Shown here in pieces: positions 8,451-20,903 of a stretch of DNA of 33,688 nt. Within the stretch, counting starts at the first letter, position 1. Each line of letters begins with the position of its first letter. The DNA lies in contig NZ_FNPK01000027.1 of the NCBI RefSeq assembly GCF_900107285.1, forward strand, positions 1 to 33,688. Reading direction: 5' to 3'. This DNA is from Acinetobacter kyonggiensis (GTDB lineage Bacteria > Pseudomonadota > Gammaproteobacteria > Pseudomonadales > Moraxellaceae). Below the pieces are notes generated by a model that saw only the letters and a list, made by a program, of their open reading frames with translations, searched no databases and was not told the origin of the DNA. Both the position numbers and the translations under genes were made by a program.

Positions 8451-9203
8451 ATGCAGCTACCGATTGAACAATACATAGAAGTGGATGATTTTTTTTATCA
8501 GAAAGATGAAATTGTGGCACCGCATAGTTCGCTATGGGGCGATTTTAATTTTAGTTTGAATGGTATTTTAGAATATGAAATTGAACAACAAATTTATCTG
8601 TCACCACCAAATTATGGTTTGTGGCTACCCCCGCAAACCGCGCACACCTCCATCGCTTTAGATGAACAAATTACGCACTATATCTGTATTCGCATCCATT
8701 CCTCCCTCTGTGGAGATTTTGCCTCTTGCACCAAAACTTTAAGTATTCGCCCTTTTCTTCGCCATCTGGTACATGAAATTTTAGAACAAAAACAAAAAGG
8801 AAGTGCAACAGCGGACTATCGGCATTTATTACAGGTATTGGTCGATCAATTGAAAGCAGCCCCCGCCTATGAACATTATTTACCTCAGAGCACCCATGTT
8901 TCACTGAAGCCACTTTTACAACAGTTATCCAATCCAGAACTCTTTCATAAAAGCTTACAACAACTACTCAACAATGCCTCGATGAGTGAACGGCATTTGC
9001 TGCGTTTAAGCCAACAGGAATTACAGTTAAGCTTATCGGAATGGCGCAATCGCGCCAAAATTTTATATGCCATTACGCAAATTCGCCAAGGTAAAACAGT
9101 GAAAAAACTCGCCTATGAATTAGGGTATCAGCATAGTTCCAGTTTTATTGAGTTCTTTAAACGCTATACAGAACAAACACCTGCTCAATTACGTGATGTT
9201 TAA
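8451..9203 (+). CDS. AraC family transcriptional regulator
   Basis: DNA-binding regulator with an N-terminal cupin-like sensor (about residues 15-95, including GLWLPPQTAHTS) and a C-terminal AraC-type double helix-turn-helix (about 150-248). Hallmarks of the latter are ASMSERHLLRLSQQ, the first recognition helix region, and VKKLAYELGYQHSSSFIEFFKRYTEQTPAQLR at the end. The frame is open to an ATG at 8406, but AAGGA lies 7 bases before the ATG at 8451 and nothing comparable precedes the earlier starts. It probably controls the divergent EamA exporter; the ligand is unknown. Confidence 0.88.
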   Translation: MQLPIEQYIEVDDFFYQKDEIVAPHSSLWGDFNFSLNGILEYEIEQQIYLSPPNYGLWLPPQTAHTSIALDEQITHYICIRIHSSLCGDFASCTKTLSIRPFLRHLVHEILEQKQKGSATADYRHLLQVLVDQLKAAPAYEHYLPQSTHVSLKPLLQQLSNPELFHKSLQQLLNNASMSERHLLRLSQQELQLSLSEWRNRAKILYAITQIRQGKTVKKLAYELGYQHSSSFIEFFKRYTEQTPAQLRDV

Positions 9204-9613
9204 TCTTTTACCTGTTTCAATTACCATTTTTGCAACTTGTAGCAGCTGAGCAACAAAAACAATCTCATCAAAATAAAAATCCAGATATGATTTTTATTGC
9301 CATACTTAATTGAATATGTGCAATATTTTTAAATCTAAAAACAAGAGCATAAGGCTTAATAATGAAATAAAATCGATACAGATGGATATTAAAAATGATT
9401 TAAAAACAGTCGCGCAATAAACCATAGATTACTAAAACAAAAGCCATACTGCCCATAATTTCGAGCTGATCATGAAAAATAGCACTCTTAAGCTGTTTTC
9501 TTATTCTTTTATCACACAAATATTTATACACAAATCATAATAAATGCTTGTCGATATACCCAATAACCGTTACAACAAAGCAGTAATAATCTCAAGTATT
9601 TAAGGACAAGCAA
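9204..9613. other. AT-rich intergenic region
   Basis: About 410 bases between the AraC-family gene and the glutathione peroxidase gene with no convincing reading frame. The right part must hold the peroxidase promoter; a TAATAAT at about 9584 is a possible -10, but no clear -35 is seen. AAGGA precedes the ATG at 9614 by 8 bases. No RNA gene or repeat was recognised. Confidence 0.4.
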
Positions 9614-10159
9614 ATGAGCCATTCTGTTTATGACATCCCAGTCAAAACCATTCAAGGCGATGAAACCACACTGAACCAATATCAAGGTAAAGTACTGTTG
9701 ATTGTAAATACCGCATCGAAGTGTGGTCTAACACCACAATATGAAGGCTTAGAAAAACTATACCAAGACAAAAAAGAACAAGGACTTGAAATTTTAGGTT
9801 TCCCTGCCAATAATTTTTTAGCACAAGAACCCGGTTCTGATGAAGAAATTCAAGAATTTTGTTCATTGAATTATCAAGTTGCTTTTCCACTGTTTTCTAA
9901 AATTTCAGTGGCTGGTGAAGATAAACATCCGCTTTATCAAACTTTGACTCAAGCGATTCCAGAACGTATTGGTGAAGGCCCTTGGTGGAAAGACTTGGTG
10001 GATTATGGTTTAACCCCAAATGAACCACCAGAAGTGCTATGGAATTTTGAAAAATTTCTAATCAATAAAAAGGGTGAAGTGGTGGCACGTTTCGCGCCCG
10101 ATATTACCGCAGATGATGCACGTATCGTAGATGCCGTTAACGCAGAACTTGCCAAGTAA
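9614..10159 (+). CDS. Glutathione peroxidase family protein (BtuE-like)
   Basis: Thiol peroxidase of the glutathione peroxidase family, reducing hydrogen peroxide and organic hydroperoxides, probably with thioredoxin as donor and in the cytoplasm. The peroxidatic Cys is in NTASKCGLTPQY (about residue 38); Gln of FLAQEPG and Trp of PEVLWNFEKF complete the active site. EEIQEFCSLNYQV carries the Cys that acts as resolving residue in yeast Gpx3. The usual FPCNQF motif reads FPANNF here, so the middle Cys is Ala. There is no signal peptide. A terminator follows. Confidence 0.93.
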   Translation: MSHSVYDIPVKTIQGDETTLNQYQGKVLLIVNTASKCGLTPQYEGLEKLYQDKKEQGLEILGFPANNFLAQEPGSDEEIQEFCSLNYQVAFPLFSKISVAGEDKHPLYQTLTQAIPERIGEGPWWKDLVDYGLTPNEPPEVLWNFEKFLINKKGEVVARFAPDITADDARIVDAVNAELAK

Positions 10160-10170
10160 TTCATCACAGT

Positions 10171-10210
10171 AACGTAAGCATTTATACAGACTATAGCTGC
10201 TTACGTTTTT
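10171..10210 (+). terminator. Terminator after glutathione peroxidase gene
   Basis: AACGTAAGCA (10171-10180) pairs with TGCTTACGTT (10198-10207) across a 17-base loop and is followed by a T run. It starts 12 bases after the stop codon. Confidence 0.75.
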
Positions 10211-10385
10211 CATTACTTAGATTCTCAGACGAAGTGCAAAAGAGCTGAATGACATAAAAATAGAATTTAACACTTCATACTTTGTTCATTATTTTAATAC
10301 TTGAACAACACTTTATTCATTGTCTATCAATAGCTTAGAAATAAGATAACAGGATAAACAAACCACCATGAAGATAATTTAAAAT

Positions 10386-10757
10386 ATGAATACTCTCATC
10401 AAAGCCATCATTTTATCTTTATCCAGCGCTTTAGTTGCAGCCCCTGTGATGGCTGCTCCACAAGAGCATCATTCATCACCGCAACATAACCAACAGCAAC
10501 ATACAGCTCAACAACAAGCCAAAAATTCGATCAAAGCACCTCAGCATAGTCTCAAAAAAACAGACCATCCTTCACACGACTGGCAGCAAGGTCATAAAGT
10601 ACCGACCCAATATCACGGCAACAGCTTTAAAGTAGATGCCAGCAAATATAAAAAATTAAGCAAACCGACTAAAAATCAGCAGTGGATTAAAGTGAATGGT
10701 AATTATGTGCTTATGAACAGCACCACGTATAAAGTGATTAAAGTCATTCAAGGTTAA
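10386..10757 (+). CDS. RcnB family periplasmic protein
   Basis: Small exported protein with a signal peptide (MNTLIKAI ... PVMAA) and a His/Gln-rich linker (EHHSSPQHNQQQHTAQQQ). The C-terminal half follows the RcnB pattern: HDWQQGHKVPTQY, a middle Y-K-L-S-K-P-T and QWIKVNGNYVLMNSTTYKVI. RcnB of E. coli tunes nickel and cobalt homeostasis in the periplasm; whether this member binds those metals is not known. No rcnA or rcnR is nearby, so the role here is uncertain. It ends with a strong terminator. Confidence 0.8.
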   Translation: MNTLIKAIILSLSSALVAAPVMAAPQEHHSSPQHNQQQHTAQQQAKNSIKAPQHSLKKTDHPSHDWQQGHKVPTQYHGNSFKVDASKYKKLSKPTKNQQWIKVNGNYVLMNSTTYKVIKVIQG

Positions 10758-10777
10758 AACATGCCTATCATTTGGTG

Positions 10778-10803
10778 AAAAGAGTGCTTTAGCACTCTTT
10801 TTA
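10778..10803 (+). terminator. Terminator after RcnB-like gene
   Basis: AAAAGAGTGC, loop TTTA and GCACTCTTTTT make a perfect 10-bp stem with a T run, 21 bases after the stop codon. Confidence 0.9.
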
Positions 10804-10904
10804 AGTGTGATGAAGTAAATTTGTTATTGCTTTGCAACAATCCGTTTTTTACACATCTTTCAGTCTTATATTCGCTCTAATCTAGAAATAATATGAATTG
10901 AGTT

Positions 10905-11489
10905 ATGAAAAAATTCATCCAAAATGCAGTTTTACCTTTTGTGATGTTGAGTACAGGCATGTTATTGAGTGGTTGTGAACAGGCTTCTGAACCTCAGTCT
11001 GATGACATTCGAACAACACAATCGACCGATACCGCGATGAACCAGCCCACCGAAACAACAGCAACAGCTGACCTAAAAAGCGGCAATATGTTTTATATGG
11101 TTCGTGATGTTGCCGATATGCAACTGAAAGCAGGTGATTATGTGGCACAACTCAAGCAAACTCAAAATGAGTTGCAAACGGCAATCAATGACAAAGATCA
11201 ACAACAACTGCAAGCGACGGCCAAAACCCTGCAGCAACAACTGACTGGATTTAATCAGGCACTGACCAGCTTGAACTTAAAAAGCCAAGAAATTGATTCA
11301 ATTCGCCAAAATATTCTGCATGCCAATCAACAAGTCCTTGCTACACCATTTTTAAATGGCAACATCGATTTAAATCAGCTCGATTTCAAAAAAATTGAAC
11401 AGCAAATGGGTAGTATACAAACGGAAATGATCAAATTGGCAAGCATGATGATTCCACAAGGACAGGATAAGCAAGAGCAAGAAAGCTAA
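10905..11489 (+). CDS. Hypothetical lipoprotein
   Basis: A lipoprotein signal peptide ends in the lipobox LLSGC (Cys about residue 24). A low-complexity Thr/Asp/Glu-rich linker follows (about 25-60). The rest is Gln- and Leu-rich and strongly helical, with two segments of heptad-like pattern suggesting coiled coils (about 75-125 and 155-185). I do not recognise a domain. It is expected to be anchored in the outer membrane facing the periplasm. ATG at 10905 is preceded by a weak GAGTT only. The neighbours do not indicate a function. Confidence 0.75.
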   Translation: MKKFIQNAVLPFVMLSTGMLLSGCEQASEPQSDDIRTTQSTDTAMNQPTETTATADLKSGNMFYMVRDVADMQLKAGDYVAQLKQTQNELQTAINDKDQQQLQATAKTLQQQLTGFNQALTSLNLKSQEIDSIRQNILHANQQVLATPFLNGNIDLNQLDFKKIEQQMGSIQTEMIKLASMMIPQGQDKQEQES

Positions 11490-11501
11490 TATTCAAAGTC
11501 A

Positions 11502-11535
11502 CTCAGACCAATTCATTAACACGGAATTGGTCGAG
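11502..11535. terminator. Hairpin between convergent genes
   Basis: GACCAATTC (11506-11514) and GAATTGGTC (11524-11532) form a perfect 9-bp stem, extended by CTC/GAG after one bulged base. It lies between the ends of the lipoprotein gene and adhP, which converge. No long T run is present on either strand, so it may act as a weak bidirectional terminator or as an RNA 3'-end stabiliser. Confidence 0.5.
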
Positions 11536-11547
11536 TAGAATGGGTTG

Positions 11548-12582
11548 TTAAAGTCTCATATCAATGACAATACGACCATCAATTTTGCCCTGCTCCATGC
11601 GGTGAAAAATATCATTAATATTTTCTAATGGTTCGACATGAATATGTGCTTTCACCTTACCACGTGCCGCAATATCCAGTGCTTCTTTCAAATCCAAACG
11701 TGTTCCGACAATTGAGCCACGAACTGTAATCCCTTCAAGCACCATATTAAAAATAGATAAGTCGAATGTTCCAGGTGGTAAACCATTCAAGACCATGGTT
11801 CCGCCACGACGGACGATGGCAACGGCTTGTTCAAAGGCTTTGGGCGATACCGCGGTCACCAACACACCATGACAGCCCTCACCAGCTGTGGCTTTTAGTA
11901 CTTCGTCTTTCACATCAGCTTTAAGCGCGTTAATGGCAACATCGGCACCCAATTTTTTGGCCAGCTCAATTTTACTGTCATCAACATCAATCGCGACCAC
12001 ATTAAAGCCCATGGTTTTGGCATATTGAATCGCCACATGACCCAAACCGCCAATTCCGGAAATAGCAACCCAATCCCCAGTTTTAGCTTCAGTCATTTTT
12101 AAACCTTTATAGACCGTAACACCAGCACATAGAATCGGTGCAATTTCCAAAAGGTCTACACCATCAGGAATCACCCCGACATAATCACCATCTGCAAGGC
12201 AATATTCGGCAAAGCTTCCATTGACCGAATAACCTGAATTTTGTTGTTTCTTGCATAGCGTTTCCCAGCCTGCATAACAATGATCGCAGTGACCACAGGC
12301 TGAATAAAGCCATGGAACCCCCACAATATCACCGACTTTTAAATGCTCAATCCCCTCACCGATCTCAATGATTTCCCCCACACCTTCATGTCCCGGAATA
12401 AAAGGTAAAGTCGGTTTTACTGGCCAATCCCCATGCATCGCATGTAAATCGGTATGACAAACACCTGTTGCAATCATTTTCACCAGCACTTTACCCGAAC
12501 TGATTTTAGGAATTTCGACCTCTTGTATTTGTAGCGGTTGATTAAATTCAGTGACTACCGCTGCTTTCATCGTATTCGCCAT
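11548..12582 (-). CDS. adhP: Zinc-dependent alcohol dehydrogenase AdhP
   Basis: NAD-dependent medium-chain alcohol dehydrogenase oxidising primary alcohols such as ethanol, cytoplasmic. The catalytic zinc site is visible as [14 protein letters not shown] (Cys, His), the GHEGVG signature and a further Cys near [12 protein letters not shown]. The structural zinc site is the four-Cys motif [15 protein letters not shown] (about residues 92-106). The nucleotide fold has [14 protein letters not shown] with an acidic end of strand two (VVAIDVDD), pointing to NAD. An ATG five codons upstream (12597) overlaps GGAGA, the ribosome-binding site that lies 8 bases before the ATG at 12582. Confidence 0.94.
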   Translation of the reverse strand: MANTMKAAVVTEFNQPLQIQEVEIPKISSGKVLVKMIATGVCHTDLHAMHGDWPVKPTLPFIPGHEGVGEIIEIGEGIEHLKVGDIVGVPWLYSACGHCDHCYAGWETLCKKQQNSGYSVNGSFAEYCLADGDYVGVIPDGVDLLEIAPILCAGVTVYKGLKMTEAKTGDWVAISGIGGLGHVAIQYAKTMGFNVVAIDVDDSKIELAKKLGADVAINALKADVKDEVLKATAGEGCHGVLVTAVSPKAFEQAVAIVRRGGTMVLNGLPPGTFDLSIFNMVLEGITVRGSIVGTRLDLKEALDIAARGKVKAHIHVEPLENINDIFHRMEQGKIDGRIVIDMRL

Positions 12583-12597
12583 TGTGATGTTCTCCAT

Positions 12598-13080
12598 ATT
12601 CCAAATACCGAGAAAGTTCTTTTTTTAAGAACCCTTGTTTTAACTATAGAGAATAATAAATAATCAAGAGTGGCGAATTTGTAGCGAATTCGATGGGTTT
12701 AGATGCCTATTACAGTTCATTTGTAGGCTCAGTTTTCATCACAATTTAAAGTGATGATTTTTGAAACTTGTTCAGTTTTAAAATGCAGAGCATCATTGAT
12801 CGCATCCATCCAACTCTCGAGCAGAATGCGTATATATGTGGCGTACTCAAACGGTTGGTTTGGAAGTGATTTATTATTATTTTAACGCCAATTTAAACAG
12901 TCTCTTAAATATCAAATTGCTTCCGAATAATGCAAGCTATCTGGCTAAAGTGAGTGTAGATACAACGTATAAAAGCGAAAACCATTAAGTTTAGCTAAAG
13001 GTTTTGACGAAATTTTTAAAGTCAACATTGGAGGCAAATAGTGAATTTCCCATTCAGCCTCTTTTTGTATCAATCAGGGT
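12598..13080. other. Non-coding or decayed region upstream of adhP
   Basis: About 480 bases with no convincing gene. It includes the adhP promoter region. On the plus strand two short overlapping frames exist: 28 codons from an ATG at 12783, reading MQSIIDRIHPTLEQNAY..., and 50 codons at 12836-12988. Neither has a clear ribosome-binding site. They could be remnants of a decayed gene. A plus-strand terminator at about 13031-13071 implies some rightward transcript. Confidence 0.35.
13031..13071 (+). terminator. Plus-strand terminator without an assigned gene
   Basis: GAGGC pairs with GCCTC, with an inner TGAAT/ATTCA stem and one asymmetric bulge, followed by TTTTTG. It points rightward, but the nearest genes on both sides are on the minus strand. 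Confidence 0.5.
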
Positions 13081-13383
13081 TTAACTTTTTTGGCTGTCCT
13101 GCCAAGCTTTAAAAGCCAACTGCATAGCCTGCCGTTCATCAGGTTTGGCTAAACGAGATTCCATCTCGGTAAAATCCCCCCGATAAGCTAAAGCAACCAT
13201 CGACTTTGCCAAGGTTACAATACTTTCACGACCGCGATGTTCATAAGCCAAAATTTCATCCTGATTGAGCACCAAATCCCAACATGACACCACTGAGCTC
13301 ATATCGACAGCAATGCTCAAATAATACTGTTCAAAATCTTGGTACAGTTCCCAAAAATGCGGTTCGTGTTCGATGATGTTCAT
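13081..13383 (-). CDS. Small protein of unknown function
   Basis: 100-residue acidic cytoplasmic-looking protein with no signal peptide or membrane segment. It is rich in aromatic residues at the N terminus (FWELYQDFEQYY) and helical at the C terminus (ERQAMQLAFKAWQDSQ). I do not recognise a family. Codon use looks like that of its neighbours, so it is likely a real gene rather than a chance frame. It stands alone, with the DUF2846 lipoprotein gene 208 bases upstream on the same strand and separated by a terminator. Confidence 0.65.
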   Translation of the reverse strand: MNIIEHEPHFWELYQDFEQYYLSIAVDMSSVVSCWDLVLNQDEILAYEHRGRESIVTLAKSMVALAYRGDFTEMESRLAKPDERQAMQLAFKAWQDSQKS

Positions 13384-13522
13384 TAATAATCTTTATGCAA
13401 TTTCCTAAAAGCTTAACTCAATGCAAGCCTTAAACGAATTCAACTTTAGATATAATTTTTTTATTCTTTCTTGCATCTGTCTGCATTCTAAAAAAGTCTG
13501 TCAGATAAAAAATTTACTCTTT

Positions 13523-13576
13523 ACGATAAAGCAAGGGCATTTTTCTTAATGGGTTGAATCCCATAAATACCCTTGC
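13523..13576 (-). terminator. Terminator after DUF2846 lipoprotein gene
   Basis: Two nested stems: GCAAGGG(T/C)ATTT arms (13531-13542 with 13565-13576) and an inner ATGGG/CCCAT. On the minus strand a short CTTTAT follows. It starts 16 bases after the lipoprotein stop codon. Confidence 0.6.
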
Positions 13577-13591
13577 CATTCAACATTAATT

Positions 13592-14068
13592 TTAAAGTTG
13601 AATCGTTGCTTTACTACATTTACCAGCTGAAGCTAGACTGTACTCAGTAATTGCCTTTTTACCCTGAGTATCATCTACTAATTTTAAATCTGCACCACCC
13701 ACAAAAACACCAGGCTTAATATATTGCTGAATAAAATAATTTTTGCCGCTTTGTGCTTCAATTTTCAAATGATTTGGAGAAAATTCTGATTCAGTTGAAA
13801 CGGTGTGATTTTGATTTCCTGCCACTTCTTTATAAAAAAATACACCTCTAGCTGTTTCACCCAAGCATTCCCCATCAACCCAAATATCTTTTTTTAATGC
13901 TGACCCCACAATAGTATTAGAACGATAAACATATAGACCAGCCTTACCTTCTTGAGGTGCTGTTAATTCCTTTATATTTTGAGACAGCTGTTGATCTACT
14001 TTAGGTACTGATGCACACCCAACAAATAATGATGCGACAAGCACTGGAAAAATTAATTTAATGGTCAT
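13592..14068 (-). CDS. DUF2846 domain lipoprotein
   Basis: Lipoprotein with signal peptide and lipobox LFVGC (Cys about residue 18). The body (about 40-150) has the DUF2846 pattern: GKAGLYVYRSNTIVGSALKKDIWVDGE near the start, then GVFFYKEVAGNQNHTV and KNYFIQQYIKPGVFVGGADLKLVDD. Members are small exported beta-rich proteins of unknown role. Two further Cys (GECLGE and GKCSK) could pair. It is expected in the periplasm, anchored to the outer membrane. It lies between the unknown 100-residue gene and the end of the atp operon, with its own terminator. Confidence 0.82.
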   Translation of the reverse strand: MTIKLIFPVLVASLFVGCASVPKVDQQLSQNIKELTAPQEGKAGLYVYRSNTIVGSALKKDIWVDGECLGETARGVFFYKEVAGNQNHTVSTESEFSPNHLKIEAQSGKNYFIQQYIKPGVFVGGADLKLVDDTQGKKAITEYSLASAGKCSKATIQL

Positions 14069-14138
14069 TTGATGCCCTATTTTTTAAGTTAAATATATCA
14101 AGTTGTAAAATAAGTAATTTTTAGAAAGATGTTATTTA

Positions 14139-14170
14139 TAATAAAAGAAGCCACCCTTTCGGATGGCTTC
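14139..14170 (-). terminator. Terminator of the atp operon
   Basis: On the minus strand GAAGCCATCC and GGGTGGCTTC pair (one G-U) around a GAAA tetraloop, followed by TTTTATT. It begins 20 bases after the atpC stop codon. Confidence 0.88.
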
Positions 14171-14189
14171 TTCAATCTCGAACCGTCTC

Positions 14190-14609
14190 TTATTGAGCGC
14201 GGTTTTTGATTTTGCGGATGGTTTCCAACTGTGCAGCAGTTTCTGCAAGAGCAGCCAATGCAGCAGCAGAGTCCAAATCGCTTTTTTGATTCGCAAGCAA
14301 TATTTCAGCGTTTTTACGCGCTTCAAGAATTGCTACTTCATCTAAGCTGTCAGCACGAACTGCAGTATCTGCAAGAACAGTAACAACATGCGGTTGAACT
14401 TCTAGAACACCACCAGATACATAGATTAACTCTTCTGTACCGTTTTCTAGCAGAACGCGAATCGCGCCCGGCTTAAGCAAAGTTACCAGTGGAGCATGGC
14501 CAGGCATAATACCCAACTCACCACCAGCACCTTTCGCAATTAGCATAGTTACAGTGCCAGAGTACAAAGACTCTTTTACACTTACAACATCACATTGCAT
14601 AGTCGCCAT
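14190..14609 (-). CDS. atpC: F1F0 ATP synthase subunit epsilon
   Basis: Epsilon subunit of the F1 central stalk, coupling rotation to catalysis and inhibiting ATP hydrolysis. The N-terminal beta-sandwich shows MQCDVVSVKESLYSG, GELGIMPGHAPLVTLLKPG and a YVSGGVLEVQP strand (residues 1-85). The C-terminal helical hairpin follows (about 90-139). The length of 139 is standard. It is the last gene of the operon, 27 bases after atpD, with a terminator just behind. Confidence 0.97.
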   Translation of the reverse strand: MATMQCDVVSVKESLYSGTVTMLIAKGAGGELGIMPGHAPLVTLLKPGAIRVLLENGTEELIYVSGGVLEVQPHVVTVLADTAVRADSLDEVAILEARKNAEILLANQKSDLDSAAALAALAETAAQLETIRKIKNRAQ

Positions 14610-14636
14610 GAGAATCTCCTAAATTAGAGTCGCTAA

Positions 14637-16046
<1,410 letters not shown>

Positions 16047-16057
16047 TCAAAATAATG

Positions 16058-16927
16058 TTAAACGGCAGCGGCACCACCAACGATCTCAGAAATTTCCTGA
16101 GTAATCGCGGCTTGACGCAGCTTGTTATAAATAAGTTGTAGGCTCTTAATGATGTCACCCGCATTATCCGTCGCTGCTTTCATAGCGACCATACGTGCAG
16201 ATTGCTCACATGCGATATTTTCAATCACACCTTGATACACCACAGACTCGATATAGCGAACCAATAAGCCATTTAAAAGCTCTTCAGCTTCAGGCTCATA
16301 TAAGTAATCCCAACCGTATGAACGGTTCAAATTATCGCCTTCTTCAGCCGCAGCCAAAGGAACGAGTTGCTCAATCTTTTGATTTTGAGTCATGGCATTC
16401 ACAAAGCCATTCGATACAAGATAAATACGATCTAACTCGCCTTTATCAAATGCATCCAACATTATTTGCACTGAACCAGATAACTGTTCAAGACTTGGTG
16501 TATCACCGACATTTGTCGTTGCACCAAGCACTTTACCGCCGTAGTTTTTAAAAAACGAAACCGCTTTTTGACCAATTAAAGCAAATTGAACTTCAATTGA
16601 CTGCTCTTGTTGTTGCTGTACGTGTTTAACAACTTTCTTGAACAAGTTAATGTTCAAGCCACCTGCCAAACCACGATCTGAAGAAACAATAATATAGCCA
16701 ACGCGTTTTACCGGACGTTCAACCATATAACGATGTTTGTATTCAGGGTTCGCTTGTACCAAATGAGCAATTACACGGTGCATATTTTCGGCATACGGAC
16801 GGCCTTGAGCCATGCGCTCTTGCGCACGACGCATTTTAGAAGCAGCCACCATTTGCATCGCTCGAGTAATCTTTTGCGTGCTCTTGATACTGGCTACTTT
16901 GGCGCGAATTTCTTTTAAATTTGCCAT
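16058..16927 (-). CDS. atpG: F1F0 ATP synthase subunit gamma
   Basis: Central rotor shaft of F1. The N-terminal helix reads [30 protein letters not shown] and the C-terminal helix [21 protein letters not shown], both typical, around a Rossmann-like middle ([11 protein letters not shown]). The length of 289 is normal. It lies between atpA and atpD with gaps of 88 and 26 bases. Confidence 0.98.
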   Translation of the reverse strand: MANLKEIRAKVASIKSTQKITRAMQMVAASKMRRAQERMAQGRPYAENMHRVIAHLVQANPEYKHRYMVERPVKRVGYIIVSSDRGLAGGLNINLFKKVVKHVQQQQEQSIEVQFALIGQKAVSFFKNYGGKVLGATTNVGDTPSLEQLSGSVQIMLDAFDKGELDRIYLVSNGFVNAMTQNQKIEQLVPLAAAEEGDNLNRSYGWDYLYEPEAEELLNGLLVRYIESVVYQGVIENIACEQSARMVAMKAATDNAGDIIKSLQLIYNKLRQAAITQEISEIVGGAAAV

Positions 16928-17015
16928 ACGCTTAACCTAGTATTCGAAGGCTTTTTCAAGCCTCCGAAGGTTGATCCGTGAACCAAACTTAACTAGCTTT
17001 TAGCAACTGCTAAAA

Positions 17016-18560
17016 TTAGTAAGTTTGAGTCGCTTTAAAGCTTTCAATACCTGCTTTAATTGCAGCTTCGATGTCTTTGTTATAATCACCAGACTCATCG
17101 ATTTTTTGCATCAACGCAGCATTTTCTGAACGGAAGTAAGAAATTAATGCAGCATCAAAGTCTACAATTTTCTTCACTTCAACGTCAGTCATATAACCTT
17201 CGTTTGATGCATAAATTGAAACAGCTTGGTCAGCAATTGAATATGGAGCATATTGTTTTTGCTTCATTAATTCAGTTACACGTTGACCATGTTCAAGTTG
17301 CTTACGCGTTGCTTCATCAAGATCAGAAGCGAACTGAGCAAATGCTGCCAATTCACGGTATTGCGCCAAAGCAGTACGGATACCACCAGACAATTTTTTG
17401 ATAATCTTCGTTTGCGCAGAACCACCAACACGAGATACAGAGATACCCGCGTTCACAGCAGGACGAATACCCGCGTTGAACAATGATGTTTCTAAGAAGA
17501 TCTGACCATCCGTAATCGAAATTACGTTAGTCGGTACGAATGCAGATACGTCACCCGCTTGAGTTTCAATAATCGGCAATGCAGTTAATGAACCAGTTTG
17601 GCCTTTAACTTCACCTTTAGTGAATTGCTCAACATAGTCAGCAGATACACGTGAAGCACGTTCAAGTAGACGTGAATGAAGATAGAATACGTCACCTGGA
17701 TACGCTTCACGACCTGGTGGACGGCGTAAAAGCAATGAAATTTGACGATACGCAACAGCTTGTTTAGACAAGTCATCATAAATGATCAACGCATCTTCAC
17801 CGCGGTCACGGTAGTATTCGCCCATTGTACAGCCAGAATATGGTGCCAAATACAGCATTGCTGCTGGATCGGCTGCACCAGCAGCGACAACAGTTGTATA
17901 CGCCATAGCACCAGTTTCTTCTAGCTTGCGTACAACGTTAGCGATAGTCGATTGTTTTTGACCAATAGCTACGTATACACATTTAATGCCAGAGTTTTTC
18001 TGAGCGATGATCGCATCGATCGCCATTGCTGTTTTACCAGTTTGACGGTCACCAATGATCAACTCACGTTGACCACGACCTACAGGGATCATTGTATCTA
18101 CTGATTTATAACCAGTTTGTACAGGTTGATCCACTGATTGACGCCAAATTACACCTGGTGCTACTTTTTCAACAGCATCAGTGAGTTTTGCATCAATCGG
18201 GCCTTTACCATCAATTGGGTTACCCAAAGCATCTACTACACGGCCTAAAAGTTCTGGACCAACCGGAACTTCTAATACACGACCTGTGCAACGTGCTTTT
18301 TGACCTTCTTGAAGGCTTAAGTAGTTACCTAAAACAACGACGCCCACTGAATCCTGTTCTAGGTTCAGTGCCATACCGTATAAGCCGCCGTCGAATTCGA
18401 TCATCTCACCGTACATTGCATCAGCAAGACCGTGAATGCGCACAATACCGTCGGAAACCATAACAATGGTCCCTTCGTTTTTAGCAGTCGCGCTGGTGTC
18501 CAGATCGCCGATACGCTGTTTAATGAGCGCACTGATCTCGGATGGATTCAGTTGTTGCAT
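17016..18560 (-). CDS. atpA: F1F0 ATP synthase subunit alpha
   Basis: Non-catalytic nucleotide-binding alpha subunit of F1. The start [10 protein letters not shown] is chosen because GAGGT lies 8-9 bases before this ATG; a TTG five codons earlier overlaps that ribosome-binding site. The Walker A motif is GDRQTGKTA (about residue 170) and the arginine finger region is [10 protein letters not shown] (about 370). The 514-residue length is standard. Confidence 0.99.
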   Translation of the reverse strand: MQQLNPSEISALIKQRIGDLDTSATAKNEGTIVMVSDGIVRIHGLADAMYGEMIEFDGGLYGMALNLEQDSVGVVVLGNYLSLQEGQKARCTGRVLEVPVGPELLGRVVDALGNPIDGKGPIDAKLTDAVEKVAPGVIWRQSVDQPVQTGYKSVDTMIPVGRGQRELIIGDRQTGKTAMAIDAIIAQKNSGIKCVYVAIGQKQSTIANVVRKLEETGAMAYTTVVAAGAADPAAMLYLAPYSGCTMGEYYRDRGEDALIIYDDLSKQAVAYRQISLLLRRPPGREAYPGDVFYLHSRLLERASRVSADYVEQFTKGEVKGQTGSLTALPIIETQAGDVSAFVPTNVISITDGQIFLETSLFNAGIRPAVNAGISVSRVGGSAQTKIIKKLSGGIRTALAQYRELAAFAQFASDLDEATRKQLEHGQRVTELMKQKQYAPYSIADQAVSIYASNEGYMTDVEVKKIVDFDAALISYFRSENAALMQKIDESGDYNKDIEAAIKAGIESFKATQTY

Positions 18561-18605
18561 TGCGCTATACCTCAATCTTTTATTAGTTCAGTCTTCTTCG
18601 AGCAG

Positions 18606-19142
18606 TTATGCAAGAAGACGAGTCCGCATTTTTTCAAGCTTGTTAAGCGCAGAGTCATCTATCACTTGGTCGCCTGCACGAATAACAACACCCGCGATTA
18701 ACGCTGGGTTAACTTCAACAGAAACATTTACTGCAGCGTTAAACTTTTTCTCTAACGCATGGGTCAATAATTGTTCCTGTACAGAAGTCATTGGGAATGC
18801 TGATTCAATCACAACATCCACAGTATTGTTATTCTGTGATTTGAGTAGTTCGTATTCTGCTTCAATTTCAGGTAACAACGCTAAACGCGCATTGTCCGCA
18901 AGAAGCGTCAAAAAGTTTGACACTGCTTGTGTTTGGTTTTCACCTAAAACTTTTGCAAAAATACTGACCTGCTCAGCAGGAGTAAGCTCAGGGCGATTCA
19001 AATAAGCGGAAAATGCTTCGTCTTGCACCGCAGCACTGAGCACTTGTAACGCATTCGACCAATTGTCAGTTGCACCTTGCTCAGAAGCGAAAGCAAATGC
19101 TGCTTTGGCGTACGGGCGTGCCAACGTCAAGAGTTCAGCCAT
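18606..19142 (-). CDS. atpH: F1F0 ATP synthase subunit delta
   Basis: Delta subunit, joining the F1 head to the peripheral stalk. The start [17 protein letters not shown] is the typical N-terminal helix. The C-terminal part includes [20 protein letters not shown], the family signature (about residues 137-160). The length of 178 is normal. It lies 12 bases after atpF. Confidence 0.97.
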   Translation of the reverse strand: MAELLTLARPYAKAAFAFASEQGATDNWSNALQVLSAAVQDEAFSAYLNRPELTPAEQVSIFAKVLGENQTQAVSNFLTLLADNARLALLPEIEAEYELLKSQNNNTVDVVIESAFPMTSVQEQLLTHALEKKFNAAVNVSVEVNPALIAGVVIRAGDQVIDDSALNKLEKMRTRLLA

Positions 19143-19154
19143 ATTTCGCCTCGC

Positions 19155-19625
19155 TTAAAGTTTAGCAGCCAGCTGAGTTAGCATGGCATTGTGAGCTTCT
19201 GCGTCAACTTGCTGGTTTAGAATTTTTTCTGCGCCAGTTACTGCTAAAGCAGCTACGTGTTGACGCAATTCTTCGCGAGCAGCATTGATTTCAGTATCAA
19301 CAGTTTCTTTCGCCTGTTGACGAATACGCTCACCTTCAGCAGATGCTTGGGTACGCGCTTCTTCGATCAATTGTGCGCCACGACGGTTCGCTTGTTCGAT
19401 CAATTGAGCCGCTTGTGCTTTTGCTGCATCAATTTCTTGCTTAACTTGTGCTTGCGCATCAGCAAGATCAGCTTTCGCTTTTTCAGCAGCATTTAAGCCG
19501 TCAGCAATACGACGCTGACGCTCACTAATCGCATTGATTAGTGGTGGCCATACAAATTTCATACAAAATGCGACAAAGATCGCAAATGAAATCGCTTGAC
19601 CAATCAATGTGAGGTTAATATTCAT
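19155..19625 (-). CDS. atpF: F1F0 ATP synthase subunit b
   Basis: Peripheral stalk subunit with one N-terminal membrane helix ([23 protein letters not shown]) and a long charged Ala/Gln/Glu-rich coiled coil (about residues 30-125) that dimerises. The 156-residue length matches E. coli subunit b. GAGGAA precedes the ATG. Confidence 0.97.
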   Translation of the reverse strand: MNINLTLIGQAISFAIFVAFCMKFVWPPLINAISERQRRIADGLNAAEKAKADLADAQAQVKQEIDAAKAQAAQLIEQANRRGAQLIEEARTQASAEGERIRQQAKETVDTEINAAREELRQHVAALAVTGAEKILNQQVDAEAHNAMLTQLAAKL

Positions 19626-19663
19626 TGCTATTCCTCAATAGTTTAATTTAGGAATTAAGCCAA

Positions 19664-19918
<255 letters not shown>

Positions 19919-19991
19919 TCAGAGGTTAGGTTTATACCAAATTAAGTTAAAAAACTGTACCTAACCATCTCGTGATAGTTAGGCAATACCA

Positions 19992-20870
<879 letters not shown>

Positions 20871-20903
20871 TCACACCTGGTCAATGTCAAATACTAAATA
20901 GAG

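Noticed and set aside
18436..19005. Long plus-strand frame opposite atpH and the start of atpA
   Set aside because: Ser/Thr-rich antisense translation of conserved atp genes, with no ribosome-binding site or family resemblance.
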